A stretch of 64,000 nt of DNA from Patellaria atrata CBS 101060 (Eukaryota > Ascomycota > Dothideomycetes > Patellariales > Patellariaceae). Below the pieces are notes generated by a model. That model ran no database searches, had not been told where the DNA came from, and saw only the letters and a program-made list of their open reading frames with translations. Shown in pieces: positions 23,091-32,986 of the stretch. The DNA lies in assembly GCA_010093705.1 (NCBI GenBank), contig MU006108.1:186099-250098 (forward strand), in the 5' to 3' direction. Within the stretch, counting starts at the first letter, position 1. Every line of letters starts with the position of its first letter. Both the position numbers and the translations under genes were made by a program.

Positions 23091-24353
23091 TCATACCTCC
23101 CCCAAATCTACCCTCACCCAATAAACAACCCACCCTTCCCTCCCCCCAAGCGCCCTCACCACACCTTCGCCCTCTTCATTCCCAACCAGAACATCCGCAT
23201 GACACCATCGCCTTCCTTCCTCTTTCCAATCTCGTTCTTCCTCTTTCGTACCCGTCTCCCCCTTCATGTTCCTCCTCTCCTCATCCGTCCCTGTCTCCTC
23301 GTCTACGGCAGTAAACGCCCCCAGACCACCCAAAACCCTCCCCGCAACCCATTTCCCCAACCCCCGTCCCCGGAACCCGGGCTCCACAAAAAGCGTGCTA
23401 AGACTCCCGTCCAGACCTAGGAAGGCCCACGCGACCGGTCCGTGCTGGGTATGTGACACGATTGCCGAGGGGAGGAGGCGCAGCGTTTCTTCTGTGCGGG
23501 GGATGGGGGTGCGGGAACGGATGAGGGGGTAGATGTTTGAGGAGGTTGTGGGGGTGGGGGTGGAGGTGGAGATAGGGGTGTAGGATATTTCTGGCGGGAG
23601 GTTGGAATCGCAGGGGGATGGATCGGTGTCAGGAGAGGAAGAGGAGGCGGAGGAGGAGGAAGAGGGACAAGGGATCAGAAACTTGGTGTACCCGATCTCG
23701 TGTCCGCGGAAATCGGGCGTTGACCATAGGGTTTTTGGGGCCGAGACGCGGAGGAGGTCGACGAGGCGGGCGTGGGCGGAGCCGAGGAGGAGAAGGGAGG
23801 GGTTCGATACGTGGGATGCGAGGCGGAGGCGGGTTGTTTGGTTGGTGTCGGGTTTTGCTGTAGAGTCTGGGAGGAGGGCAGGGGTGGAGAGGTTGGGAGG
23901 TACGGGGAGGACTTTGATGGCGTGCAGGAGGGCGAGGAGGTGCGTGCTGCATTGGGAGCAATGCCATGTGTCTACGTTGGCTGCGGTGTTGGACCCTGAT
24001 GCCCTTTCGTCATCGTCGTCATCGTCTTCGGAAGAGGTATGGGGAGAGAGGAAACCACACCGCCGTTCCAGTTCTCCGCTGAGGAAGATCCAGGCTTCGG
24101 TTTCAGGGCGGCGGCTTCGGTCTACGACGGCGACGGCGAAGCAGGTTGGGAGGTTTTTGGTGTTGGTGGAGGGCGGGAAGGTCGAGAGGATGTGCGTGTG
24201 TGGGCCGTTGTGGGGAAATTGGATACGGCGGTAGACGGGTAGAGAGTGGGGGAGGAAGTGGGAGAGGAGAGGGAGTAGGGAGGGGTTGGAAGGGGTGGGG
24301 AGAAGGTGGGTGTGGATTTGGGCGTGGTCCGCAGAGAGTGGTGGAGGGGCCAT
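23091..24353 (-). CDS. GNAT-like (FR47 type) acetyltransferase
   Basis: A single exon gives 420 aa from ATG 24353; an in-frame ATG at 24422 would add 23 residues. The C-terminal third carries a GNAT core: PVAWAFLGLDGSLSTLFV then EPGFRGRGLGKWVAGRVL, whose RGRGLG matches the acetyl-CoA pyrophosphate loop. The layout resembles glycine N-acyltransferase-like FR47 proteins; the substrate is unknown. The N-terminal half is variable, with a poly-Asp stretch (about 110-120) and Ser- and Thr/Pro-rich linkers (about 230-285). The gene is very G-rich on the plus strand with many GGGG runs, unlike its neighbours. A long open frame on the opposite strand is a by-product of that composition. Confidence is high for the gene and moderate for the activity. 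Confidence 0.8.
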   Translation of the reverse strand: MAPPPLSADHAQIHTHLLPTPSNPSLLPLLSHFLPHSLPVYRRIQFPHNGPHTHILSTFPPSTNTKNLPTCFAVAVVDRSRRPETEAWIFLSGELERRCGFLSPHTSSEDDDDDDERASGSNTAANVDTWHCSQCSTHLLALLHAIKVLPVPPNLSTPALLPDSTAKPDTNQTTRLRLASHVSNPSLLLLGSAHARLVDLLRVSAPKTLWSTPDFRGHEIGYTKFLIPCPSSSSSASSSSPDTDPSPCDSNLPPEISYTPISTSTPTPTTSSNIYPLIRSRTPIPRTEETLRLLPSAIVSHTQHGPVAWAFLGLDGSLSTLFVEPGFRGRGLGKWVAGRVLGGLGAFTAVDEETGTDEERRNMKGETGTKEEERDWKEEGRRWCHADVLVGNEEGEGVVRALGGREGWVVYWVRVDLGEV

Positions 24354-24645
24354 GGTGGTTATGGAGGAGGGGTAAACGGTGGATGTGTAGATCAGAGACA
24401 CAAGGTTGTGTTTAGGATGCAAATTGGCTGAATGTTTATACAGAATATTTTCTAATTATATAAGTTTTGAGTAGACATGCGATCCTATGCTACTCATGCG
24501 TCATGAACGTTGGCATATATCATGCACCCCTGTCTATCAATGCAAGAACCCCTTCAACACCTAGTAATGCCCTTCGCCATGCATGATTTGTGTAGTATGA
24601 ACAAATGAAAGTTGAATGTTAAGGTATGCCATCTATTGGGCATCA
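24354..24645. other. Short intergenic region
   Basis: This lies between the start of the GNAT-like gene and the stop of the large membrane-protein gene, on the same strand. It is AT-rich with nothing else recognised. Confidence 0.6.
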
Positions 24646-27600
24646 TTAAAGGCTTTTCCTCCAGTTTGCCCATTGGCAAGAACAACCACCATTCCCACCA
24701 TCTATCCCACCTGGCCCACCATCCTCAATTGCAACGGGTATTTCATCTCCAAAACTGAATGGCCCTCCCGCAGGATTGACCAGTTCCCCGCCAAAGTCAC
24801 GAGTCTCGATGTAGAATTTCCTCAGATCCCTTATGATCTTACTTCGATTGTCCATCCCGTAACAATACAGCATCTTCGATCGAAGATCACCTCCATGGCG
24901 GTCCAGTGTAATGGTTACCGGATACGGAAATGAGCCTGGTTGGTCGAAGTCATTCGCCGTCGGAGCATCAGCGCTACTAGGAACAAAGGTCGAGGTTGGT
25001 TTTGGGGTTGAGGATGAATCCGATGGTGCACCTAGCAATGGCATGGTATCACCAGAATTTGTCCATATCTGAACCAGGAACCTCGTCTGTGCCCATGTAC
25101 ATCTTACTTGTGCACCCTCAATTGTCGAACCACCATCCTGGTCGGCAGGAATTGCCGCAAAGTCATTCTCTGTATCGTTGCGTATGTTGATGTTTTTCAT
25201 GAAGATTGATCGGTCGAAGTAGGTATAGAACCCGTAATGTTCCTCAGGCTCGCCACGGTTGTAGAGTCGAAGCGGCTGAGACTCTGGTAGAGGAAGTAAT
25301 TCAGCTGGTGCAGCAACTCCTCCGACCACAACAGAAGGAGGTGGAATCAGTGTAACTATATTGAAATCGTTCGATGTGCTCGTCGGTTCTTCATCTTCTT
25401 GTCGCCTTACGACGCGAGAGGGGGTTTCTTTTCTAGGTGAGAGAAGGGTAATGAAGAATGGTGTCTCTTCACCCTCGAACGGCTCCACGTTTTGATCAGT
25501 GGTATTCCCAATGAAGGCCAGGTCTTCTAAATTCGGCGCCGGTGGCGAAGGAGCAAATGATCCAGTCCCCAAGTCTCTGGCCGTGGCATTCTGAAATAAA
25601 ATCTCTACTTTGAAATTGGGTTGATTCGGGTCATTCGGTGAAATGGAGTCATGTTCTTCCTTCGGTAACGCACAACTCCACATTGTCGAAGGTTTAACGC
25701 AACCAGTCTTTTGAGTGATAGGATCTGGGCGAGCAATCGTAGAAACGCCGGTAGGTATTGGAGGGAATCCAGAGATGGTTAACCATTGAGAACCTTGCGT
25801 AGGGCCATCCGAAGTAGGTCTTGGAGAAGCTTCCGGAGCACTCTGTGTGGGTGGATCATCTTTTGCACCTCCTCTCCCCAAGGTTAAAATAAGAACTATT
25901 ATCAAGATGATGATAACGATCAATGCTAATAGAATACAGCATAACCAGCGCCTCTTCTTTTTGTTTTTCCTCTGATCTCGTGAATTCCTCCGTCTTTGAC
26001 CCCAGCAAGGAAACTTAAAATTGAATCGAGGTTTGGGATGAGGCCGAGATGGAAGTGTCGGTGTAGTAGTGCCTGACCTCACGTTCCCTCCGTTCCCCGC
26101 AAATCCGAAATCGTACTGGGCATGGGTACCTGAATAGTGGGAATATGCACGAGGTAACATTGTAATAGGGCGTGTCTGCGAAGATTCTTGTTGAGAAGTA
26201 GATTGGAAAGACGACGGACTTCCTATTGTGTGGACATTGACCGCTAATTGTACAGGTGGTGGAGGCGGAACCACTACAGTTTGCGAAATCTCAGTGCGCG
26301 AAATTTCTCGAGGAGGCGATGGAGATCTTGAGTTCAGTATGTTCGACCCTAGCTGGGCAGGTGATGCAGACCTTGAACTGAGTGTATGCGAGCCTAATCG
26401 TGGTGGAGTTGAAGGTCTTGAGTTGATAGTGTGCGAGCCCAAGCGTGGTGGTGATGGAGGCCTGGAGTTTGCAGTATATGATGATAATTGCGATTGCGGC
26501 GGAGATCTTGAGTTGATAGTGTGCGAACCTAGCCGCGGAGGTGGTGACGGCCTTGAGTTTATGATATAGGAGTCTAGTCGTGGAGGTGATGATGCTAATG
26601 AGGATTCCGCTACATACGTAGATTGGTCCGGTTGGTTCGAATGGACGATATTCACTTGACGTTCTTCCACATTTCGAGCAGACATTACTGCTCCTACTGA
26701 CGCGGTGGCAACCACAGGTGTAAAGTCTCCTGCAGAAGTAGAAGGTGAGAGTATGGATCGAGGCGATGTCAACTCATTGTTTTGATAATGAAATCCAGAG
26801 TGATGAGTTCCGTCTAATTCGGGAGTTTGAGTAGGGGATGGATATGTTTCACGATGCGTTGTCATATAGGGATTGTTCGATTGCAACGTGGGTGGCGGTA
26901 TGAGATCAGGACTCAGCACAAAGGGTACATCTCGATCGTTTGGGCTCAGAATACTGTACACAGATGTGTGTTTGATATCCACATTGTGCTCATCCACGGA
27001 TGGGTAGTTGTTGACAATGGCCGGTACTGTGGGTATGGTCGTAGGGACTAGGTTCCTAGGATCAACTGGAGCACTACTGTATGAGAGCGGTGGGACATCG
27101 ACCCTATCTGGACCACGATGTTGGAATGGGATCATCGGGGTCCCATTTGGGGATGATATGGTTGTTTGACCTGAATAAGGAGAGATGGCTGTTTGAGGGG
27201 ATAATGGAGAAAGATTTTGTCCTGCTATCCTCGCAAAAGCTTCCGACATTTCAGGCATGGGAGGGATATCATCTTCACCAGGAGGGCTTCGCGCTGTCCA
27301 CTTGGAATTTGGTCTAGAAGATTCAAAGGGTGTCGTTATAAAGTTCCACCACCCAATGGGGCTACGTGAGGCCCGAACATCAGTCTCAATCTTAAGGCCT
27401 TGGTATCGGGACCCCTCCTTGGGGGGAGACTTCGGTGTATCATCTTCTTCAAAGACCGTGAAACCAGATTGAACACGATTCTGACGGCCAGATTTACCAA
27501 CTCCCATATCAGTGAGAGTTGGTGAGTTATCATCGATAGGTACACCATCATGGAAAGCATACCGCGACAATTCGAGGTGATTATGTGGTAATGGAGGAAC

Positions 27601-28503
27601 AGGTGGGATATTTTGATCGTCAAACGTACTAATATTCCATGCGGTCGCTTGAGAGTAAACACTAGATGCTGGTCTTGGGCGGTGGTCAGCTCCCGGTGTT
27701 GAGAACGGTGACCAGACCGATTTCTCCCCTGCAGGAGTAATGATAATCGTTGGTGTCTGGGTCGTGCTTTCGCTCCAGCTTCGGTTTCTGTTCGACGCAT
27801 GATAGGTATCCACACCAGTAGGCGTCGCCGTCTCTGGACTCAGTGAGTGTTCGGGAATGCTCGATGAGGGAATTGAAAATCCGATTTGGATCGGTCTATC
27901 AGAAGGGGATATATCGATAACAGAGAATCGAAGAGGTGCAAGCATATTAGAATCATCACCAGTACGTCCTTCCGGAGACTGAGTTTCATGATGACTGGCT
28001 TTGTGGACACTTGGTTCACGCTTGTGTGATCTCATCGTCCTTTTTCCCAAATGAAAACCCCCACCAACATTGTTAGGTGCAAAAGAGTCTTCTTCAACGA
28101 TATTACTGTCACTGTCCTTTCTAACTTTCCGTGTTGATTTGCTTCTGGACCACCAACCCTTCGATGCAGAAGGTGGGCTTTGAAGTGAGTCTACGTTCCC
28201 GCCACCATGATGTTGAGGTCCTCCTTGATGTGACGCGAATAGTAACCGCGGTGCCTCTCCCCTATGCCGTGAAAAGCTGGTATCTACAGAGATTCCTGGT
28301 CTTCCTTTGCTGGAAAAATGTTTTGCATATTTTCTAGACTTGGTACGGTTCACTCTCTGGGTGCTGGTCCGCGTAGGATGTCTAGCAACCGCGCTCTGCG
28401 CAGCTCTCCGTGCGGCTTCTTCTTCCCATGTCCGAGTTGCAGGTATATTGAACTCTACTAAATCGATCTCTTCTTGCGCCAAGCGCTGATTCTCCATACT
28501 CAT
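24646..28503 (-). CDS. Large single-pass membrane protein with disordered N-terminus
   Basis: One uninterrupted exon encodes 1285 aa. Residues 1-850 are Ser/Pro/Thr-rich and probably disordered and cytosolic. A basic KKKRR stretch precedes one strong hydrophobic segment of about 24 residues (around 851-874, WLCCILLALIVIIILIIVL), which suggests type II orientation. The roughly 410-residue C-terminal part has paired cysteines (CVKPSTMWSCALP), N-glycosylation sequons (FQNATA, IRNDTE) and a Cys near the end (GCSCQWAN), fitting an extracellular or lumenal domain. Residues about 641-738 are six or seven imperfect repeats of about 17 residues around SPPRLGSHTINSR. I recognise the architecture as conserved in filamentous fungi but cannot name a function. 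There is no catalytic motif I know. Confidence 0.88.
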   Translation of the reverse strand: MSMENQRLAQEEIDLVEFNIPATRTWEEEAARRAAQSAVARHPTRTSTQRVNRTKSRKYAKHFSSKGRPGISVDTSFSRHRGEAPRLLFASHQGGPQHHGGGNVDSLQSPPSASKGWWSRSKSTRKVRKDSDSNIVEEDSFAPNNVGGGFHLGKRTMRSHKREPSVHKASHHETQSPEGRTGDDSNMLAPLRFSVIDISPSDRPIQIGFSIPSSSIPEHSLSPETATPTGVDTYHASNRNRSWSESTTQTPTIIITPAGEKSVWSPFSTPGADHRPRPASSVYSQATAWNISTFDDQNIPPVPPLPHNHLELSRYAFHDGVPIDDNSPTLTDMGVGKSGRQNRVQSGFTVFEEDDTPKSPPKEGSRYQGLKIETDVRASRSPIGWWNFITTPFESSRPNSKWTARSPPGEDDIPPMPEMSEAFARIAGQNLSPLSPQTAISPYSGQTTISSPNGTPMIPFQHRGPDRVDVPPLSYSSAPVDPRNLVPTTIPTVPAIVNNYPSVDEHNVDIKHTSVYSILSPNDRDVPFVLSPDLIPPPTLQSNNPYMTTHRETYPSPTQTPELDGTHHSGFHYQNNELTSPRSILSPSTSAGDFTPVVATASVGAVMSARNVEERQVNIVHSNQPDQSTYVAESSLASSPPRLDSYIINSRPSPPPRLGSHTINSRSPPQSQLSSYTANSRPPSPPRLGSHTINSRPSTPPRLGSHTLSSRSASPAQLGSNILNSRSPSPPREISRTEISQTVVVPPPPPVQLAVNVHTIGSPSSFQSTSQQESSQTRPITMLPRAYSHYSGTHAQYDFGFAGNGGNVRSGTTTPTLPSRPHPKPRFNFKFPCWGQRRRNSRDQRKNKKKRRWLCCILLALIVIIILIIVLILTLGRGGAKDDPPTQSAPEASPRPTSDGPTQGSQWLTISGFPPIPTGVSTIARPDPITQKTGCVKPSTMWSCALPKEEHDSISPNDPNQPNFKVEILFQNATARDLGTGSFAPSPPAPNLEDLAFIGNTTDQNVEPFEGEETPFFITLLSPRKETPSRVVRRQEDEEPTSTSNDFNIVTLIPPPSVVVGGVAAPAELLPLPESQPLRLYNRGEPEEHYGFYTYFDRSIFMKNINIRNDTENDFAAIPADQDGGSTIEGAQVRCTWAQTRFLVQIWTNSGDTMPLLGAPSDSSSTPKPTSTFVPSSADAPTANDFDQPGSFPYPVTITLDRHGGDLRSKMLYCYGMDNRSKIIRDLRKFYIETRDFGGELVNPAGGPFSFGDEIPVAIEDGGPGGIDGGNGGCSCQWANWRKSL
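26290..26580 (-). repeat. Imperfect ~51-bp coding tandem repeats
   Basis: Within the large membrane-protein gene, a unit of about 51 bp encoding variants of SPPRLGSHTINSR recurs about six times with substitutions. Expansion or contraction by whole units keeps the frame, so length variation between strains is likely. Confidence 0.85.
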
Positions 28504-31479
28504 TATCTAAACCTCCAAAATAGTCTTTCCACCTAATTAGAACCTGATCGAATATTTATTCGTTTTTTTCATCAGTTTGGTCAGACGGAGGAACGGTAGT
28601 TGTTGGCACGTAGAGACGTAAGAATGACGGGCCGGGTTGGGTTTTTGGATGTCGTAAAGCGCCAGCGCAGAGGGTACTATCCGTTTGAAGGTATAAATAC
28701 GTCAATAGGCGATATTGTTTGTCAGGTGCATGTGGATGAATAGGGTTCGTCGTGGGTCAGTCGGAGGAACCAGAATCAGCAATACGGTTGCCTGTGATAT
28801 TAAGAATGCAAAAGAATGTACTGAAACGGACAAAGTTTGTAGTTGTTATTTCTGGATTATTATGGACGAATGAGCGTGAGGACAACAATAGTGACAGTAA
28901 TAGTGAATGACAAAAACGAAATTCAAAACAAGCCTGAAATCAGGTTTCCAGGAGTTGAGAAAGCCCGATGACTTGTCTGTTGAAACACATGAGGTGAATA
29001 TAGTGAAGAACGCGTGGTGCTCGCGGTCTTCACCTGATGCCCGCCCACCATAACTCCCTCCCATCCGATAGCTACCCAACATGTCGTTCCGCTCCAGTTA
29101 ACCTATTCTCAGATTGTTATGTACTTCATCTATCCAGTCGGTATCGTTCGTTACAATCGATGGATCTGATTCGTTCAAGCTCTATTGTAGACAGCTGATC
29201 CTTCCTGATGGAATAACGGGCTGCCACGCAGCAGGTTGCGGCTCAATTAACTGGAGGTATGATTGGTCTCGAAGGCCTGGTAGTCTCAACTACATCTCTA
29301 GAATGATATTGGAGGCGCCGGGCAAATCGATGTAAGCGCTGGGAAGATGAGAAGTTCAGTAAAAGTTCAGTGCTTGTCGTCTGTTGAAGGTCTGAGGTTG
29401 GACGAGACGAAGTATTGGGCAGATGATCCAATCATAGTGCTTCGACAACCGCTCTCATAACAGCCAATCAACAAAGAGAGTGGCTAAGGGGTTCTCTTCC
29501 AGAATTATTTTCAGCTTCTAAAATTCAACCTCTTGAATAGCACACGACCATTTTCTAGAACAAGTCCAAGACTTTCTAATCTCATCGACTTTAAAGCCGA
29601 GAGAGGTAAACTGGTCGTGTGATTTTTGTTGTCCATACAGTATAGAAGTACGGAGTACTCCGTACCGCAATAATGCTACAGTACAGCTTGTATCCTTTCC
29701 CACGGTATTCCATTCTCGTCGTACGTATCCTTATTCGCCAAGCCTCTACGTTCCCGAGATCAACTGTACCTTATCCGATCGTCACGAATTGCCTCAGTGA
29801 CTAATATCTAGATTTTTATGTTAAGCCAGACTATATTCCATATGATGATGGATTACTAGGTACGGAAGTAAGGTTGGTTGGCTTCCAGACATGATCAGGA
29901 ACAGACGGAGTCGTACGGAGCACAACATAAAATCCCACCCGTAGCTCTTGTTGGCATGCAAGGTCTGTTTCCCATTTGCCATTCAGTATCTTCTTATCAT
30001 CGAGGAGCTGTAACAGAGGCGGTAGCTACTTTGGTGTAGCCGTACAGGGATAAATCAACGTTCGGGTATTGTTCATTTCAAAACTTTTTAGGTCCATGTT
30101 CACGTTAAGACTTTAATGCATATTTCGCAATTTTGGTAGTTCGGGCATGTCGTGGGTTTATCTCAATGCCTGTTACCTTTCATCTGCCATATCTGCGACT
30201 TCACGTACTACGGTAAGACCTGAGCAGCTTGAGCAGCTTGCCTCAGGGGCAATAGTCTACACTAATAAACAGGCTGAACAAAACGTGTAAATGGTACTTT
30301 GTATATTGCATAGAACTATTCGCACTAAATGATAGAGCGTGCAACTGTCGGCTACTGCTCCCCTAAGGTACCTTTTGAATTTCGTGATTCGTTCGGCCCG
30401 CTAGATCTCAACGGTCGTGCCTCAGATTTGGTCTTTGTGTGGCTCACTGGCTTGACTCTCTAACTGGGTATTGTTCCTAAACTGACTCTCCTGGCCTGGA
30501 TTCCACGCCGCTGCCAAGCTTGCTACATTGCTGGAAACCACCCAGGGAGTAGGGGGGAAACGGGGGAAAGCAGCCTCCTGAGAAAAGTCAGAAAACAGCC
30601 CTTTTCGGGATAGGTTGAACGGTTGGTATGGCTTGCAGTTGCACCTTTTACTTACAAGTACGGAGGTACTATTTCCAGCTTACTCGATCTCAGAGCCTCG
30701 TATCTCTCAATCCCACCCTCACGTCACTTGCATGTAGCAGGAACGAACACGAACTGTCAACCAGAACCTCCTACTAAAACCTTTCTTATATCTGAGATAG
30801 AACTACCCTAGGAAAGGACGATTCGCGAGGGGAGCGACTATCGTTTCTCCTTCCGTCTATGTTTCACGACTCTTCTCCCAAAACAGCGACCACCTGGCCC
30901 TTCCATAAATGTACTGTACCTTACTACTAGCAATTGAGGAGAGCTTCAACGACAATATTGCCTCCTCTCAACGTCAGTATCCCAGCCAGCTCTTACTACG
31001 ATAGATGCACACTCCTCACAGCCGAACACATAACCCTGTAAAATCTTCGCATCGCCTCTTACCTCTTGTCTGTCTCTTTGCGTGGGGAGTATTAAACTCT
31101 CCACAGGGTGCTTCACTCGCGGACATTCTCCGACTCTTGGCGACAAGCCCAATAAATTAATATCTTCAACAGAATCCAATCTTCATACAGCATCGACAGA
31201 TTGGACACATTTGTCTACTTTTTGAAAGAATCCCATAGTACTTGAGCTGGGAATCTTTCTGCTCAACCAACACCGCTCATCGTGGCTACAACAACTTCCT
31301 CCGCCCCTTCTGTTACCTCTCGACGACGGCGCTCTTCCGCTGCGAAGAACCCCCCTAAATCCCTAAATCTACAAGATCGACTTCACGAAAGTGATACACG
31401 TTCATACCATTCTTGTTCGCCTGCAAAAGGCACGGGGTTACAGCTCCCTGCTGTCCCTGGCACACCTACCGACCCTACA
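28504..31479. other. Intergenic, 3 kb, divergent genes
   Basis: The largest gene-free stretch. It serves as upstream DNA for the membrane-protein gene (-) and the mannosyltransferase gene (+). I see an 18-bp perfect palindrome at 29648-29665, a GTACTGTAC at 30911-30919, and an ATG-less open frame at 31246-31479 joined to the mannosyltransferase frame. Only short, unconvincing ORFs are present, and I found no tRNA. Confidence 0.55.
29648..29665. repeat. 18-bp perfect palindrome
   Basis: GTACGGAGTACTCCGTAC reads the same on both strands. TACGGAG / CTCCGTA fragments recur nearby, for example at about 29916 and 30661 (one mismatch), and at about 58569. It may be a dispersed fungal palindrome or a protein-binding site. 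Confidence 0.9.
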
Positions 31480-32986
31480 ATGTCTCTCTCTCGGTCACCA
31501 TCACCTCAAAGGGGTGGAGGGTGGTCGAGTCCCGGACTCACAACGCCATACAATGGGTCCAGTGGTCGAAGTAGTCCCATGGGAAATCATTCGAATGGGA
31601 TTGCTAACAATATCACATGGGCTTCAGCGCAGGCGCGGAGTGCAGAGATAAAGGGATACCCTTCGTTTTCCACTCGCAATCAAGGCTTCTTCCATAGACA
31701 TCTTCGCAAAATATCCTCGAGTTTACCACAATTCAACCACACTGATTCACGGAGTTATGCAGAGAAAGAGAAGCTAGGTCGAGGAAGATGGCCTTTACTT
31801 CACGGGACTAAAATCGAAGCAATATTAACGAGGGTTGGAAGGATAATATGGCGCATGAGATTACGTCTCGCAATTGTCTTAGGGATCATCCTTCTATGGA
31901 TAGGTTTCTACGTTACCCGTAAGTCAAATGTTTGCTGCGATGATATTCTTGCACTAAGCATAGTACAGCACTGCATCGAATGTATCGCAGGTCACCCTGG
32001 TTCGGCGGAGGTAGCAAATTCGTGATTATTTTAGCTGCAAACCAAGGCGGTGGTGTTATGGAGTGGAAGGGGCCTCGAGAATGGGCCATAGAGAGAGACA
32101 GTGTTAGAAACAAAAAAAAATATGCTAAAAAGTGGGGTTATGATCTGGAAATCGTTGATATGAGCACAAAGAAAAGATATGCGCATGAGTGGAGGGAAAG
32201 TTGGGAAAAAGTTGATACTCTCCGCATAACGATGCGGAAGTATCCCGATGCCGAATGGTGAGAGTCTCACCCCTCCTTCCCATCACTTCTATCATAACCG
32301 ACTAATTCTTTAGGTTTTGGTGGCTCGATCTTAATACTTTCATAATGGAACCATCCTACTCTCTACAATCCCACATGTTCAACAATCTAGCGAAAAACAC
32401 ATACCGCGATATCAATCACTACAACCCTCTACACATCCCTCATCCATTGAACGACACGTACCTTGACCTCGAATCACGATCTCCTACCGGGGACAATAAA
32501 ACCGAATCTATAAATTTCATAATCACGCAAGACTGCGGTGGATTCAACCTTGGCTCATTCTTTGCGAAACGAAGTACCTGGACGGATCGTCTGTTAGACA
32601 TTTGGTGGGATCCAGTGGGTTACGAACAGAAACATATGCAATGGGAACACAAAGAACAAGATGCATTGGAATCAATGTATCGCAATCAACCTTGGATACG
32701 ACCGCACGTTGCTTTTTTTGAGCAGCGCAAGGCAAACAGCTTTCCACCTGGAGCTTGCGGGGATAGAGGCGATGACCCAAAGATACATTATCAGGAGAAA
32801 GATAGGGACTTCTTAGTTAACATGGCTGGGTGCGAATGGGGTCGAGATTGCTGGGGCGAAATTTACAAATACAGACAACTAAGCAACCGACTAAACCGAA
32901 ACCCATGGGAGAAGTTCAAAGATTGGATCAGTGACTCTATTAGATCTGCGAGACAATCGAGGAGGAAAGAGGAAAAGAAATCTTAA
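31480..32986 (+). CDS. Alpha-1,6-mannosyltransferase, GT34 (Mnn10/Mnn11 type)
   Basis: Golgi type II glycosyltransferase of the M-Pol II complex that extends the alpha-1,6-mannose backbone of N-glycans. Exons 31480-31918, 31969-32257 and 32314-32986 encode 466 aa. The start MSLSRSPSPQRGGGWSSPGL is the usual N-terminus of filamentous fungal homologues as I remember them. A membrane anchor (LAIVLGIILLWIGFYV) follows about 125 residues of cytosolic Ser-rich sequence. Catalytic-domain landmarks are KFVIILAANQGGGVMEWKG, AIERDSVRNKKKYAKKWGY, KRYAHEWRESWEKVD, the DxD-like WFWWLDLNTFIMEP and the QDCGGFNLGSFFA loop. The DxD-like motif is built across the second intron. The same frame stays open upstream to 31246 without an ATG. 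Confidence 0.93.

Noticed and set aside
23602-24234. 210-codon plus-strand ORF opposite the GNAT-like gene
   Set aside because: It is Arg/Gly/Glu-rich and a by-product of the G-rich antisense of the real minus-strand gene, which carries an acetyl-CoA loop.
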